Positions 1-17,421 of a stretch of 64,000 nt of DNA are shown here, in pieces. Each line of letters begins with the position of its first letter. The stretch's first letter is position 1. The stretch covers positions 1,116,001-1,180,000 of the forward strand of contig NW_027473350.1 of NCBI RefSeq assembly GCF_050947335.1. Direction: 5' to 3'. The stretch is from Megachile rotundata (lineage: Eukaryota; Arthropoda; Insecta; Hymenoptera; Megachilidae). The notes under the pieces are model-generated. The model was not told the origin of the DNA. It saw only the letters and a program-made list of their open reading frames with translations, and did not search any database. The translations under genes and the position numbers were made by a program.

Positions 1-776
1 AATTACAATCTCCAAAATACAATATCCCAAATACAATCATACAATCAGAATCATACAATCACAATCATACAATCACAATCATACAATCACAATCATGCTA
101 TCATAATCATACAATCATAATCATACAATCACAATCATACAATCACAATCATACAATCACAGTCATACAATCACAATCTTACAATCACAATCATACTATC
201 ACAATCACACAATCACAATCACACAATCACAATCATACAATCAGAATCATACAATCAGAATCATACAATCACAATCATACAATCACAATCATACAATCAC
301 AATCATACAATCACAATCATACAATCACAATCATACAATCACAATCATACAATCACAATCATACAATCGCAAGCATACAATTACAATCTCCCAAATACAA
401 TCATACAATCACAATCAAACACTCACAATCATTGAATCACAATCATACAATCACAATCATACGATCACAATCATACAATTACTACTATACAATCACAATC
501 ATACAAAAACAATCTTACAATCACAATCTTACAATCACAATCATACAATCACAATCATACAATCACAATCATACAATCACAATCATACAATCACAATCAT
601 AGAACCACAATCAGACAATCACAATCATACAATCACAATCATACAATCACAATCATACAATCGCAATCAGACAATTACAATCTCCCAAATACAATCATAC
701 AACCACAATCATACAATCACAATCATACAATCACAATCATACAATCACAATCATACTATCACAATCATACAATCAC

Positions 777-1830
777 AATCATGCAATCACAATCATACAA
801 TCATAATCAGACAATGACAATCATACAATCACAACCATACAATCACAATCATACAATCACAATCATAGAACCACAATCAGACAATCACAATCATACAATC
901 GCAATCATACAATCGCAATCATACAATCACAATCATACAATCACAATCATACAATCACAATCATACAATCACAATCATACAATCACAATCATACAATCAC
1001 AATCATACAATCACAATCATACAATCACAATCATACTATCACAATCATACAATCATAATCATACAATCACAGTCATACAATCACAATCGTACAATCACAG
1101 TCATACAATCACAATCTTGCAATCACAATCGTACTATCACAATCACACAATCACAATCATACAATCACAATCATACAATCACAATCATACAATCACAATC
1201 ATACAATCACAATCATACAATCACAATCATACAATCACAATCATGCAATCACAATCATATAATCATAATCATACAATGACAATCTTACAATCACAATCAT
1301 ACAATCACAATCATACAATCACAATCATACATTCACAATCAGACAATCACAATCATACCATCACCATCATACAATCACAATCATACAATCATAATCGTAC
1401 AATTACAATCACACAATCACAATCATACAATCACAATCATACAATCACAATCATACAATCACAATCATACAATCACAATCATACAATCACAATCATACAA
1501 TCACAATCATACAATCACAATCATACAATCACAATCATACAATCACAATCATACAATCGCAATCATACAATTACAATCTCCAAAATACAATATCCCAAAT
1601 AAAATCATACAATCAGAATCATACAATCACAATCATACAATCACAATCATACAATCACAATCATACTATCATAATCATACAATCATAATCATACAATCAC
1701 AATCATACAATCACAATCATACAATCACAGTCATACAATCACAAACTTACAATCACAATCATACTATCACAATCACACAATCACAATCATACAATCACAA
1801 TCATGCAATCCGAATCATACAATCACAATC
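777..1830 (+). repeat. left-arm higher-order subrepeat, copy 1
   Basis: This is a run of satellite units with a characteristic order of variants: CATGCAATC, then TAATCAGACAATGAC, a CATAGAACCAC unit, CATACATTCAC, and finally the CTCCAAAATAC/ATATCCCAAATAC pair near 1575. The same order recurs near 3997-4780, with landmark offsets falling from 3220 to 2926 bp, both multiples of 14, so copies differ by whole monomers. A related partial copy lies at about 2345-3590. Boundaries are approximate because they were judged by eye from variant order. Confidence 0.6.
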
Positions 1831-2344
1831 ATACAATCGCAAGAATACACTCACAATCATACAATCACCATCATACAATCACAATCATACAATCGCAATC
1901 ATACAATTACAATCTCCCAAATACAATCATACAACCACAATCATACAATCACAATCATTCAATCACAATCATACTATCACAATCATACAATCACAATCAT
2001 GCAATCACAATCATACAATCATAATCAGACAATGACAATCATACAATCACAATCATACAATCACAATCATACAATCACAATCATAGAACCACAGTCAGAC
2101 AATCACAATCATACAATCACAATCATACAATCACAATCATACAATCACAATCATACCATCATAATCATACAATCACAATCATACAATCGCAAGCATACAA
2201 TCACAATCATACAATCACAATCATACAATCACAATCATACAATCGCAATCGTACAATTACAATCTCCCAAATACAATCATACAACCACAATCATACAATC
2301 ACAATCATACAATCACAATCATACTATCACAATCATACAATCAC

Positions 2345-3590
2345 AATCATGCAATCACAATCATACAATCATAATCAGACAATGACAATCATACAATCAC
2401 AATCATACAATCACAATCATACAATCACAATCATAGAACCACAATCAGACAATCACAATCATACAATCGCAATCATACAATCGCAATCATACAATCACAA
2501 TCATACAATCACAATCATACAATCACAATCATACAATCACAATCATACAATCACAATCATACAATCACAATCATACAATCACAATCATATAATCACAATC
2601 ATACAATCACAATCATACAATCACAATCATGCAATCACAATCATACGATCATAATCATACAATGACAATCTTACAATCACAATCATACAATCACAATCAT
2701 ACAATCACAATCATACATTCACAATCAGACAATCACAATCATACCATCACCATCATACAATCACAATCATACAATCATAATCATACAATTACAATCGCAC
2801 AATCACAATCATACAATCACAATCATACAATCACAATCATACCATCACAATCATACAATCACAATCATACAATCGCAATCATACAATTACAATCTCCAAA
2901 ATACAATATCCCGAATACAATCATACAATCAGAATCATACAATCACAATCATACAATCACAATCATACAATCACAATCATACTATCATAATCATACAATC
3001 ATTATCATACAATCACAATCATACAATCACAATCATACAATCACAGTCATACAATCACAATCTTACAATCACAATCATACTATCACAATCACACAATCAC
3101 AATCATACAATCACAATCATACAATCAGAATCATACAATCACAATCATACAATCGCAAGAATACAATCACAATCATACAATCACCATCATACAATCACAA
3201 TCATACCATCACAATCATACAATCGCAAACATACAATTACAATCTCCCAAATACAATCATACAACCACAATCATACAATCACAATCATTCAATCACAATC
3301 ATACTATCACAATCATACAATCACAATCATGCAATCAGAATCATACAATCATAATCAGACAATGACAATCATACAATCACAATCATACAATCACAATCAT
3401 ACAATCACAATCATACAATCACAATCATAGAACCACAATCAGACAATCACAATCATACAATCACAATCATACAATCGCAATCAGACAATTACAATCTCCC
3501 AAATACAATCATACAACCACAATCATACAATCACAATCATACAATCACAATCATACAATCACAATCATACTATCACAATCATACAATCAC
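2345..3590 (+). repeat. left-arm higher-order subrepeat, related partial copy
   Basis: The variant order CATGCAATC, TAATCAGACAATGAC, CATAGAACCAC is followed by a second CATGCAATC unit at about 2629 with TACGATCATAATC. The second landmark lies 1386 bp (99 monomers) after its counterpart at 1243. The block ends in the CTCCAAAATAC/ATATCCCGAATAC pair near 2891 and then a run shared with 1610-1990. Boundaries are approximate. Confidence 0.5.
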
Positions 3591-3996
3591 AATCATGCAA
3601 TCACAATCATACAATCATAATCAGACAATGACAATCATACAATCACAACCATACAATCACAATCATACAATCACAATCATAGAACCACAATCAGACAATC
3701 ACAATCATACAATCGCAATCATACAATCGCAATCATACAATCATAATCAGACAATGACAATCATACAATCACAATCATACAATCACAATCATACAATCAC
3801 AATCATACAATCACAATCATACAATCACAATCATAGAGCCACAATCAGACAATCACAATCATACAATCACAATCATACAATCGCAATCAGACAATTACAA
3901 TCTCCCAAATACAATCATACAACCACAATCATACAATCACAATCATACAATCACAATCATACAATCACAATCATACTATCACAATCATACAATCAC

Positions 3997-4780
3997 AATC
4001 ATGCAATCACAATCATACAATCATAATCAGACAATGACAATCATACAATCACAACCATACAATCACAATCATACAATCACAATCATAGAACCGCAATCAG
4101 ACAATCACAATCATACAATCGCAATCATACAATCGCAATCATACAATCACAATCATACAATCACAATCATACAATCACAATCATTCAATCACAATCATAC
4201 AATCACAATCATACAATCACAATCATACAATCACAATCATACAATCACAATCATGCAATCACAATCATACAATCATAATCATACAATGACAATCTTACAG
4301 TCACAATCATACAATCACAATCATACAATCACAATCATACATTCACAATCAGACAATCACAATCATACCATCACCATCATACAATCACAATCATACAATC
4401 ATAATCATACAATTACAACCACACAATCACAATCATACAATCACAATCATACAATCACAATCATACAATCACAATCATACAATCGCAATCATACAATTAC
4501 AATCTCCAAAATACAATATCCCAAATACAATCATACAATCAGAATCATACAATCACAATCATACAATCACAATCATACAATCACAATCATACTATCATAA
4601 TCATACAATCATAATCATACAATCACAATCATACAATCACAATCATACAATCACAGTCATACAATCACAATCTTACAATCACAATCATACTATCACAATC
4701 ACACAATCACAATCATACAATCACAATCATACAATCAGAATCATACAATCACAATCATACAATCGCAAGAATACAATCAC
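3997..4780 (+). repeat. left-arm higher-order subrepeat, copy 2
   Basis: This block repeats the variant order of 777-1830, including the CACAACCATAC unit after TAATCAGACAATGAC and the CTCCAAAATAC/ATATCCCAAATAC pair at 4501. It is about 140 bp shorter per 500 bp in places, always by whole 14-bp units. That pattern is expected from unequal exchange within a tandem array. Confidence 0.55.
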
Positions 4781-7700
4781 AATCATACCATCACAATCAT
4801 ACAATCACAATCATACAATCGCAAGCATACAATCACAATCATACAATCACAATCATACAATCACAATCATACAATCACAATCATACAATCACAATCATAC
4901 AATCACACTCATAGAACCACAATCAGACAATCACAATCATACAATCACAATCATACAATCACAATCATACAATCACAATCATACAATCACAGTCATACAA
5001 TCACAATCATACAATCACTATCATACTATCACAATCATACAATCACAATCATACAATCGCAATCATACAATCACAGTCACACAATCACAATCATACAATC
5101 ACAATCTTCCAGTCACAATCATACAATCACAATCATACAATCACAATCATACTATCGCAATCATACAATGACAATCATACCATCACAATCATACAATCAC
5201 AACCATACAATCATAATCATACAATCACAATCATACAATCATAATCATACAATCACAATCATACAATCACAATCATAGAACCACAATCAGACAATCACAA
5301 TCATACAATCACAATCATACAATCACAATCATACAATCACAATCATACCATCACAATCATACAATCACAATCATACAATCCCAATCATACAAGTACAATC
5401 TCCCAAATACAATCATACAATCACAATCATACACTCACAATCATTCAATCACAATCATACAATCACAATCATACGATCACAATCATACAATTACTACTAT
5501 ACAATCACAATCATACAAATACCATCTTACAATCACAATCATACAATCACAATCATACAATCACAATCATACAATCACAATCATACAATCAAAATCATAC
5601 AATCACAATCATACAATCACAATCGTGCAATCACAATCATACAATCGCAATCATACAATCGCAATCATACAATCACAATCATACAATCACAATCATACCA
5701 TCGCAATCATACAATTACAATCTCCCAAATACAATCATACAATCACAATCATACAATCACAATCATACAATCACAATCATACTATCACAATCATACAATC
5801 ACAATCATGCAACCACAATCATACAACCATAATCAGACAATTACAATCATACAATCACAATCATACAATCACAATCATACAATCACAATCATACAATCAC
5901 AATCATACAATAACAATCATACAATCACAATCATACAATCACAATCATAGAACCACAATTAGACAATCACAATCATACAATCACAATCGTACAATCACAA
6001 TCATACAATCACAGTCATACGATCCGAGTCATACAATCACAATCATACTATCACAATCATACAATCACAATCATGCAATCACAATCATACAATCATAATC
6101 ATACAATCACAATCATACAATCACAATCGTACAATCACAATCATACAATCACAATCATACAATCACAATCATAGAACCACAATTAGACAATCACAATCAT
6201 ACAATCACAATCGTACAATCACAATCATACAATCACAGTCATACGATCCGAGTCATACAATCACAATCATACTATCACAATCATACAATCACAATCATGC
6301 AATCACAATCATACAATCATAATCATACAATCACAATCATACAATCACAATCATACAATCGCAAGCATACAATCACAATCATACAATCACAATCATACAA
6401 TCACAATCATACTATCGCAATCATACAATCACAATCATACCATCACAATCATACAATTGCAATCATACAATCACAATCATACAATCACAATCATACAATC
6501 ACAATCATACAATCGCAAGCATACAATCACAATCATACAATCACAATCATACGATCACAATCATACAATTACTACTATACAATCACAATCATACAAAAAC
6601 AATCTTACAATCACAATCATACAATCACAATCATACAATCACAATCATACAATCACAATCATACAATCACAATCATACAATCACAATCATACAATCACAA
6701 TCATACAATCCCAATCATACAATTACAATCTCCCAAATACAATCATACAATCACAATCAAACACTCACAATCATTGAATCACAATCATACAATCACAATC
6801 ATACGATCACAATCATACAATTACTACTATACAATCACAATCATACAAAAACAATCTTACAACCACAATCACACAATCACAATCATACAATCGCAATCAT
6901 ACAGTCACAATCATACAATCACAATCATACAGTCACAATCATACTATCGCAATCATACGATCACAATCATACCATCACAATCACACAATCACAATCATAC
7001 AATCACAATCATACAATCACAATCATACAATCACAGTCATACAATCGCAAGCATACAATCACAATCATACAATCATAATCATACAATCACAATCATACAA
7101 TTCCAATCATACAATTACAATCTCCCAAATACAATCATATAATCACAATCAAACACTCACAATCATTGAATCACAATCATACAATCACAATCATACGATC
7201 ACAATCATACAATTACTACTATACAATCACAATCATACAAAAACAATCTTACAATCACAATCATACAATCACAATCATACAATCACAATCATGCAATCAC
7301 AATCATACAATCACAATCATACAATCACAATGATACAATCACAATCATACAATCACAATCCTACAATCAAAATCATACAATCACAATCATACAATCACAA
7401 TCGTGCAATCACTGTCATACAATCGCAATCATACAATCGCAATCATATAATCGCAATCATACAATCACAATCATACAATCGCAAGCATACAATCACAATC
7501 AAACAATCACAATCATACAATCGCAATCATACAATTACAATCTCCCAAATACAATCATACAATCACAATCATACAATCACAATCGTACTATCACAATCAT
7601 ACAATCACAATCATGCAATCACAATCATACAATCATAATCATACAATCACAATCATACAATCACAATCATACAATCCCAATCATACAATTACAATCTCCC

Positions 7701-7954
7701 AAATACAATCATACAATCACAATCATACACTCACAATCATTCAATCACAATCATACAATCACAATCATACGATCACAATCATACAATTACTACTATACAA
7801 TCACAATCATACAAATACCATCTTACAATCACAATCATACAATCACAATCATACAATCACAATCATACAATCACAATCATACTATCACAATCATACAATC
7901 ACAATCATGCAACCACAATCATACAACCATAATCAGACAATTACAATCATACAA

Positions 7955-10900
7955 TCACAATCATACAATCACAATCATACAATCACAATCATACAATCAC
8001 AATCATACAATCACAATCATAGAACCACAATCAGACAATCACAATCATACAATCACAATCGTACAATCACAATCATACAATCACAGTCATACGATCAGAG
8101 TCATACAATCACAATCATACTATCACAATCATACAATCACAATCATACAATCACAATCATACAATCGCAATCATACAATCACAATCACACAATCACAATC
8201 ATACAATCGCAATCATACAGTCACAATCATACAATCACAATCATACAGTCACAATCATACTATCGCAATCATACGATCACAATCATACCATCACAATCAT
8301 ACAATCACAACCATACAATCAGAATCATACCATCACAATCATACAATCATAATCATACAATCATAATCATACAATCACAATCATACAATCACAGTCATAC
8401 AATCACAGTCATACAATCACAATCATACTATCGCAATCATACAATCACAATCATACAATCACAATCATACAATCATAATCATACAATCACAATCATACAA
8501 TCACAATCATACAATCGCAATCATACAATTACAATCTCCCAAATACAATCATACAATCACAATCATACAATTACAATCATACAATCACAATCATACAATC
8601 ACAATCATACAATCACAATCATACAATCACAATCATACAGTCACAATCATAAAATCACAATGATACTATCAAAATCATACCATCGCAATCATACAGTCAG
8701 AATCATACAATCACAATCATACAATCACGATCATACAATCACAATCATACAATCACAATCATACAATCACAATCATACAATCACAATCATACAATCACTG
8801 TCATACAATCACAGTCATACAATCACAGTCATACAATCACAATCATACAATCACAATCATACTATCACAATCATACAATCACTATCATACAACCACAATC
8901 AGACAATCACAATCATACAATCACAATCATACAATCACAATCATACAATCACAGTCATACAATCACAGTCATACAATCACAGTCATACTATCACAATCAT
9001 ACAATCACAATCATACAACCACAATCAGACAATCACAATCATACAATCACAATCATACAATCACAATCATACAATCATAATCATACAATCACAATCATAC
9101 AACCACAATCAGACAATCACAATCATACAATCACAATCATACAAACACAATCATACAATCACAGTCATACAATCACAGTCATACAATCACAGTCATACAA
9201 TCACAATCATACTATCACAATCATACAATCACAATCATACAACCACAATCAGACAATCACAATCATACAATCACACTCATACAATCACAATCATACAATC
9301 ACAGTCATACAATCACAGTCATACAATCATAATCATACAACCACAATCATACAATCGCAATCATACAATCACAATATTACAATCACAATCATACAATCAC
9401 AATCGTACTATCGCAATCATACAATCACAATCATACCATCACCATCATACAATCACAATCATACAATCATAATCATACAATTACAATCATACAATCACAA
9501 TCCTACAATCACAATCATACAATCACAATCATACAATCACAATCATACAATCGCAATCATACAATTACAATCTCCAAAATACAATCTCCCAAATACAATC
9601 ATACAATCAGAATCATACAATCACAATCATACAATCAGAATCATACAATCACAATCATACAATCACAATCATACAATCACAATCATACAATCACAATCAT
9701 ACAATCACAATCATACAATCACAGTCATACAATCACAGTCATACAATCATAATCATACAACCACAATCATACAATCGCAATCATACAATCACAATCATAC
9801 AATCACAATCATACAATCATAATCATACAATCACAATCATACAATCACAATCATACAATCGCAATCATACAATTACAATCTCCCAAATACAATCATACAA
9901 TCACAATCATACAATTACAATCATACAATCACAATCATACAATCACAATCATACAACCACAATCAGACAATCACAGTCATACAATCACAATCATACAATC
10001 GCAATCATACAATCATAATCATACAATTACAATCATACAATCATAATCATACAATCACAATCATACAATCACAATCATACAATCACAATCATAGAATCAC
10101 AATCATACAATCGCAATCATACAATTACAATCTCCAAAATACAAACTCCCAAATACAATCATACAATCAGAATCATACAATCACAATCATACAATCACAA
10201 TCATACAATCACAATCATACAATCACAATCATACAATCACTGTCATACATTCACAGTCATACAATCACAGTCATACAATCACAATCATACAATCACAATC
10301 ATACTATCACAATCATACAATCACAATCATACAACCACAATCAGACAATCACAATCATACAATCACAATCATACAATCGCAATCATACAATTACAATCTC
10401 CAAAATACAATATCCCAAATACAATCATACAATCAGAATCATACAATCACAACCATACAATCACGATCATACAATCACAATCATACAATCACAATCATAC
10501 TATCACAATCATACTATCACAATCATACAATCATAATCATACAATCACAATCTTACAATCACAATCATACAATCACAGTCATACAATCACAATCTTACAA
10601 TCACAATCATACTATCACAATCACACAATCACAATCATACAATCAGAATCGTACAATCACAATCATACAATCACAATCTTCCAGTCACAATCATACAATC
10701 ACAATCATACAATCGCAATCATACAATCGCAATCATACAATCACAATCACACAATCGCAATCATACAATCACAATCTTCCAGTCACAATCATACAATCAC
10801 AATCATACTATCGCAATCATACAATCACAATCATACCATCACAATCATACAATTACAATCATACAATCACAATCATACAATCACAATCATAAGATCACAA

Positions 10901-13040
10901 TCATACAATCACAATCACACAATCACAATCATACAATCACAATCATACAATCGCGAGCATACAATCACAATCATACAATCATAATCATACAATCAAAATC
11001 GTACAATCCCAATCATACAATTACAATCTCCCAAATACAATCATACAATCACAATCAAACACTCACAATCATTGAATCACAATCATACAATCACAATCAT
11101 ACGATCACAATCATACAATTACTACTATACAATCACAATCATACAAAAACAATCTTACAATCACAATCATACAATCACAATCATACAATCACAATCATAC
11201 AATCACAATCATACAATCACAATCATACAATCAAAATCATACAATCACAATCATACAATCACAATCGTGCAATCACAATCATACAATCGCAATCATACAA
11301 TCGCAATCATACAATCACAATCAAACAATCACAATCATACTACCGCAATCATACTACCACAATCATACAATCACAATCATGCAATCACAATCATACAATC
11401 ATAATCAGACAATGACAATCATACAATCACAATCATACAATCACAATCATAGAACCACAATCAGACAATCAAAATCATACAATCACAATCATACTACCAC
11501 AATCATACAATCACAATCATGCAATCACAATCATACAATCATAATCAGACAATGAGAATCATACAATCACAATCATACAATCACAATCATACAATCACAA
11601 TCATACAATCACAATCATACAATCACAATCATAGAACCACAATCAGACAATCACAATCATACAATCACAATCGTACAATCACAATCATACAATCACAGGT
11701 ATACGATCACAGTCATACAATCACAATCATACTATCACAATCATACAATCACAATCATACAATCACAATCATACAATCGCAATCATACAACCACAATCAC
11801 ACAATCACAGTCATACAATCGCAATCATACAGTCACAATCATACAATCACAATCATACAATCAGAATCATACTATCGCAATCATACGATCACAATCATAC
11901 CATCACAATCATACAATCACAACCATACAATCAGAATCATACAATCACAATCATACAATCATAATCATACAATCACAATCATACAATCGCAATCATACAA
12001 TCACAATATTACAATCACAATCATACAATCACAATCGTACTATCGCAATCATACAATCACAATCATACCATCACCATCATACAATCACAATCATACAATC
12101 ACAATCATACAATCACAATCATACTATCACAATCATACAATCACAATCATGCAATCACAATCATACAATCATAATCAGACAATGACAATCATACAATCAC
12201 AATCATACAATCACAATCATACAATCACAATCATACAATCAGAATCATACAATCACAATCATACAATCACAATCATACAATCACAATCATACAATCACAA
12301 TCATAGAACCACAATCAGACAATCACAATCATACAATCACAATCGTACAATCACAATCATACAATCACAGTCATACGATCACAGTCATATTATCACAATC
12401 ATACTATCACAATCATACAATCACAATCATACAATCACAATCATACAATCACAATCATACAATCGCAATCATACAACCACAATCACACAATCACAGTCAT
12501 ACAATCGCAATCATACAGTCACAATCATACAATCACAATCATACAATCAGAATCATACTATCGCAATCATACGATCACAATCATACCATCACAATCATAC
12601 AATCACAACCATACAATCAGAATCATACAATCACAATCATACAATCATAATCATACAATCACAATCATACAATCGCAATCATACAATCACAATATTACAA
12701 TCACAATCATACAATCACAATCGTACTATCGCAATCATACAATCACAATCACACCATCACCATCATACAATCACAATCATACAATCATAATCATACAATT
12801 ACAATCATACAATCACAATCGTACAATCACAATCATACAATCACAATCATACAATCACAATCATACAATCGCAATCATACAATTACAATCTCCAAAATAC
12901 AATCTCCCAAATACAATCATACAATCAGAATCATACAATCACAATCATACAATCACAATCATACAATCACAATCATGCAATCACAATCATACAATCATAA
13001 TCATACAATGACAATCATACAATCACAATCATACAATCAC
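7955..13040 (+). repeat. ~5.2-kb higher-order satellite unit, copy 1 (empty insertion site)
   Basis: Landmarks here recur 5208 bp downstream (372 monomers): AGAACC at 8021 and 13229, AAAATCACAATGATAC at 8651 and 13859, the CATTGAATC unit at 11070 and 16278. From about 11.2 kb the offset becomes 5236 bp through a 28-bp (two-monomer) copy-number difference. Beyond the retroelement the match resumes at offset 8278 and ends near 13038/21316. I noticed only scattered substitutions, for example G at 8434 against A, and G at 10094 against C. The AATGA at 12181-12185 is the empty counterpart of the retroelement target. Ends are approximate. Confidence 0.85.
12181..12185. other. paralogous empty insertion site (AATGA)
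   Basis: This pentamer lies in copy 1 of the 5.2-kb unit, in the context CAGAC-AATGA-CAATCAT. It aligns to the junction of the retroelement in copy 2, where the same pentamer is present on both sides. Copy 1 therefore shows the pre-insertion sequence, apart from possible later substitutions. Confidence 0.85.
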
Positions 13041-16000
13041 AATCATACAATCACAATCATACGTTCACAATCAGACAATCACAATCATACCATCACCATC
13101 ATACAATCGCAATCATACAATTACAATCTCCAAAATACAATATCCCAAATACAATCATACAATCAGAATCATACAATCACAATCATACAATCACAATCAT
13201 ACAATCACAATCATACAATCACAATCATAGAACCACAATCAGACAATCACAATCATACAATCACAATCGTACAATCACAATCATACAATCACAGTCATAC
13301 GATCAGAGTCATACAATCACAATCATACTATCACAATCATACAATCACAATCATACAATCACAATCATACAATCGCAATCATACAATCACAATCACACAA
13401 TCACAATCATACAATCGCAATCATACAGTCACAATCATACAATCACAATCATACAGTCACAATCATACTATCGCAATCATACGATCACAATCATACCATC
13501 ACAATCATACAATCACAACCATACAATCAGAATCATACCATCACAATCATACAATCATAATCATACAATCATAATCATACAATCACAATCATACAATCAC
13601 AGTCATACAATCACAGTCATACAATCACAATCATACTATCACAATCATACAATCACAATCATACAATCACAATCATACAATCATAATCATACAATCACAA
13701 TCATACAATCACAATCATACAATCGCAATCATACAATTACAATCTCCCAAATACAATCATACAATCACAATCATACAATTACAATCATACAATCACAATC
13801 ATACAATCACAATCATACAATCACAATCATACAATCACAATCATACAGTCACAATCATAAAATCACAATGATACTATCAAAATCATACCATCGCAATCAT
13901 ACAGTCAGAATCATACAATCACAATCATACAATCACGATCATACAATCACAATCATACAATCACAATCATACAATCACAATCATACAATCACAATCATAC
14001 AATCACTGTCATACAATCACAGTCATACAATCACAGTCATACAATCACAATCATACAATCACAATCATACTATCACAATCATACAATCACTATCATACAA
14101 CCACAATCAGACAATCACAATCATACAATCACAATCATACAATCACAATCATACAATCACAGTCATACAATCACAGTCATACAATCACAGTCATACTATC
14201 ACAATCATACAATCACAATCATACAACCACAATCAGACAATCACAATCATACAATCACAATCATACAATCACAATCATACAATCATAATCATACAATCAC
14301 AATCATACAACCACAATCAGACAATCACAATCATACAATCACAATCATACAAACACAATCATACAATCACAGTCATACAATCACAGTCATACAATCACAG
14401 TCATACAATCACAATCATACTATCACAATCATACAATCACAATCATACAACCACAATCAGACAATCACAATCATACAATCACACTCATACAATCACAATC
14501 ATACAATCACAGTCATACAATCACAGTCATACAATCATAATCATACAACCACAATCATACAATCGCAATCATACAATCACAATATTACAATCACAATCAT
14601 ACAATCACAATCGTACTATCGCAATCATACAATCACAATCATACCATCACCATCATACAATCACAATCATACAATCATAATCATACAATTACAATCATAC
14701 AATCACAATCCTACAATCACAATCATACAATCACAATCATACAATCACAATCATACAATCGCAATCATACAATTACAATCTCCAAAATACAATCTCCCAA
14801 ATACAATCATACAATCAGAATCATACAATCACAATCATACAATCAGAATCATACAATCACAATCATACAATCACAATCATACAATCACAATCATACAATC
14901 ACAATCATACAATCACAGTCATACAATCACAGTCATACAATCATAATCATACAACCACAATCATACAATCGCAATCATACAATCACAATCATACAATCAC
15001 AATCATACAATCATAATCATACAATCACAATCATACAATCACAATCATACAATCACAATCATACAATCGCAATCATACAATTACAATCTCCCAAATACAA
15101 TCATACAATCACAATCATACAATTACAATCATACAATCACAATCATACAATCACAATCATACAACCACAATCAGACAATCACAGTCATACAATCACAATC
15201 ATACAATCGCAATCATACAATCATAATCATACAATTACAATCATACAATCATAATCATACAATCACAATCATACAATCACAATCATACAATCACAATCAT
15301 ACAATCACAATCATACAATCGCAATCATACAATTACAATCTCCAAAATACAAACTCCCAAATACAATCATACAATCAGAATCATACAATCACAATCATAC
15401 AATCACAATCATACAATCACAATCATACAATCACAATCATACAATCACTGTCATACATTCACAGTCATACAATCACAGTCATACAATCACAATCATACAA
15501 TCACAATCATACTATCACAATCATACAATCACAATCATACAACCACAATCAGACAATCACAATCATACAATCACAATCATACAATCGCAATCATACAATT
15601 ACAATCTCCAAAATACAATATCCCAAATACAATCATACAATCAGAATCATACAATCACAACCATACAATCACGATCATACAATCACAATCATACAATCAC
15701 AATCATACTATCACAATCATACTATCACAATCATACAATCATAATCATACAATCACAATCTTACAATCACAATCATACAATCACAGTCATACAATCACAA
15801 TCTTACAATCACAATCATACTATCACAATCACACAATCACAATCATACAATCAGAATCGTACAATCACAATCATACAATCACAATCTTCCAGTCACAATC
15901 ATACAATCACAATCATACAATCGCAATCATACAATCGCAATCATACAATCACAATCACACAATCGCAATCATACAATCACAATCTTCCAGTCACAATCAT

Positions 16001-17416
16001 ACAATCACAATCATACTATCGCAATCATACAATCACAATCATACCATCACAATCATACAATTACAATCATACAATCACAATCATACAATCACAATCATAA
16101 GATCACAATCATACAATCACAATCACACAATCACAATCATACAATCACAATCATACAATCGCGAGCATACAATCACAATCATACAATCATAATCATACAA
16201 TCAAAATCGTACAATCCCAATCATACAATTACAATCTCCCAAATACAATCATACAATCACAATCAAACACTCACAATCATTGAATCACAATCATACAATC
16301 ACAATCATACGATCACAATCATACAATTACTACTATACAATCACAATCATACAAAAACAATCTTACAATCACAATCATACAATCACAATCATACAATCAC
16401 AATCATACAATCACAATCATACAATCACAATCATACAATCACAATCATACAATCACAATCATACAATCAAAATCATACAATCACAATCATACAATCACAA
16501 TCGTGCAATCACAATCATACAATCGCAATCATACAATCGCAATCATACAATCACAATCAAACAATCACAATCATACTACCGCAATCATACTACCACAATC
16601 ATAAAATCACAATCATGCAATCACAATCATACAATCATAATCAGACAATGACAATCATACAATCACAATCATACAATCACAATCATAGAACCACAATCAG
16701 ACAATCAAAATCATACAATCACAATCATACTACCACAATCATACAATCACAATCATGCAATCACAATCATACAATCATAATCAGACAATGAGAATCATAC
16801 AATCACAATCATACAATCACAATCATACAATCACAATCATACAATCACAATCATACAATCACAATCATAGAACCACAATCAGACAATCACAATCATACAA
16901 TCACAATCGTACAATCACAATCATACAATCACAGGTATACGATCACAGTCATACAATCACAATCATACTATCACAATCATACAATCACAATCATACAATC
17001 ACAATCATACAATCGCAATCATACAACCACAATCACACAATCACAGTCATACAATCGCAATCATACAGTCACAATCATACAATCACAATCATACAATCAG
17101 AATCATACTATCGCAATCATACGATCACAATCATACCATCACAATCATACAATCACAACCATACAATCAGAATCATACAATCACAATCATACAATCATAA
17201 TCATACAATCACAATCATACAATCGCAATCATACAATCACAATATTACAATCACAATCATACAATCACAATCGTACTATCGCAATCATACAATCACAATC
17301 ATACCATCACCATCATACAATCACAATCATACAATCACAATCATACAATCACAATCATACTATCACAATCATACAATCACAATCATGCAATCACAATCAT
17401 ACAATCATAATCAGAC

Positions 17417-17421
17417 AATGA
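17417..17421. repeat. 5' target-site duplication AATGA
   Basis: AATGA directly precedes the LTR start TGTAGCGG. The same pentamer follows the 3' LTR at 20459-20463. Collapsing the two copies restores a satellite in perfect 14-bp phase and matches the empty paralogue at 12181-12185. A 4-bp ATGA duplication is equally compatible, because the base before it is A on both sides. A 5-bp length is typical for Ty3/gypsy integrases. Confidence 0.85.

Larger units (their letters stand above)
1..17421 (+). repeat. 14-bp satellite array, left arm
   Basis: The stretch is an unbroken head-to-tail array of a 14-bp monomer, consensus ACAATCACAATCAT. The monomer is two ACAATC hexamers plus AT. The consensus has no G on this strand (A 7, C 4, T 3), so strand asymmetry is extreme and the consensus contains no CpG. 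Point variants recur: TCGCAATC, TACGATC, CATGCAATC, and the linked trio of units carrying AATTAC, CTCCAAAATAC and ATATCCCAAATAC. Measured landmarks (7, 777, 3995, 16751) remain in exact 14-bp register, so no frame-breaking indel is seen in 17 kb. No gene, RNA or non-satellite island is visible here. The array is probably heterochromatic, by inference from its size and the nested retroelement. Confidence 0.97.

Noticed and set aside
781..9472. Long + strand open frames with a 14-residue Gln/Ser/Asn/His/Thr/Ile repeat, like a prion-like or His-rich repeat protein
   Set aside because: The consensus monomer has no stop in any forward frame, and since 14 is not a multiple of 3, all three frames read the same 14-residue cycle. 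Starts and stops are merely point variants (CATGCAATC, CATAATC). The reverse strand has TGA stops twice per 42 bp in every frame. The same applies to the open frames throughout 20464-64000. No promoter, codon bias or conserved boundary supports coding.
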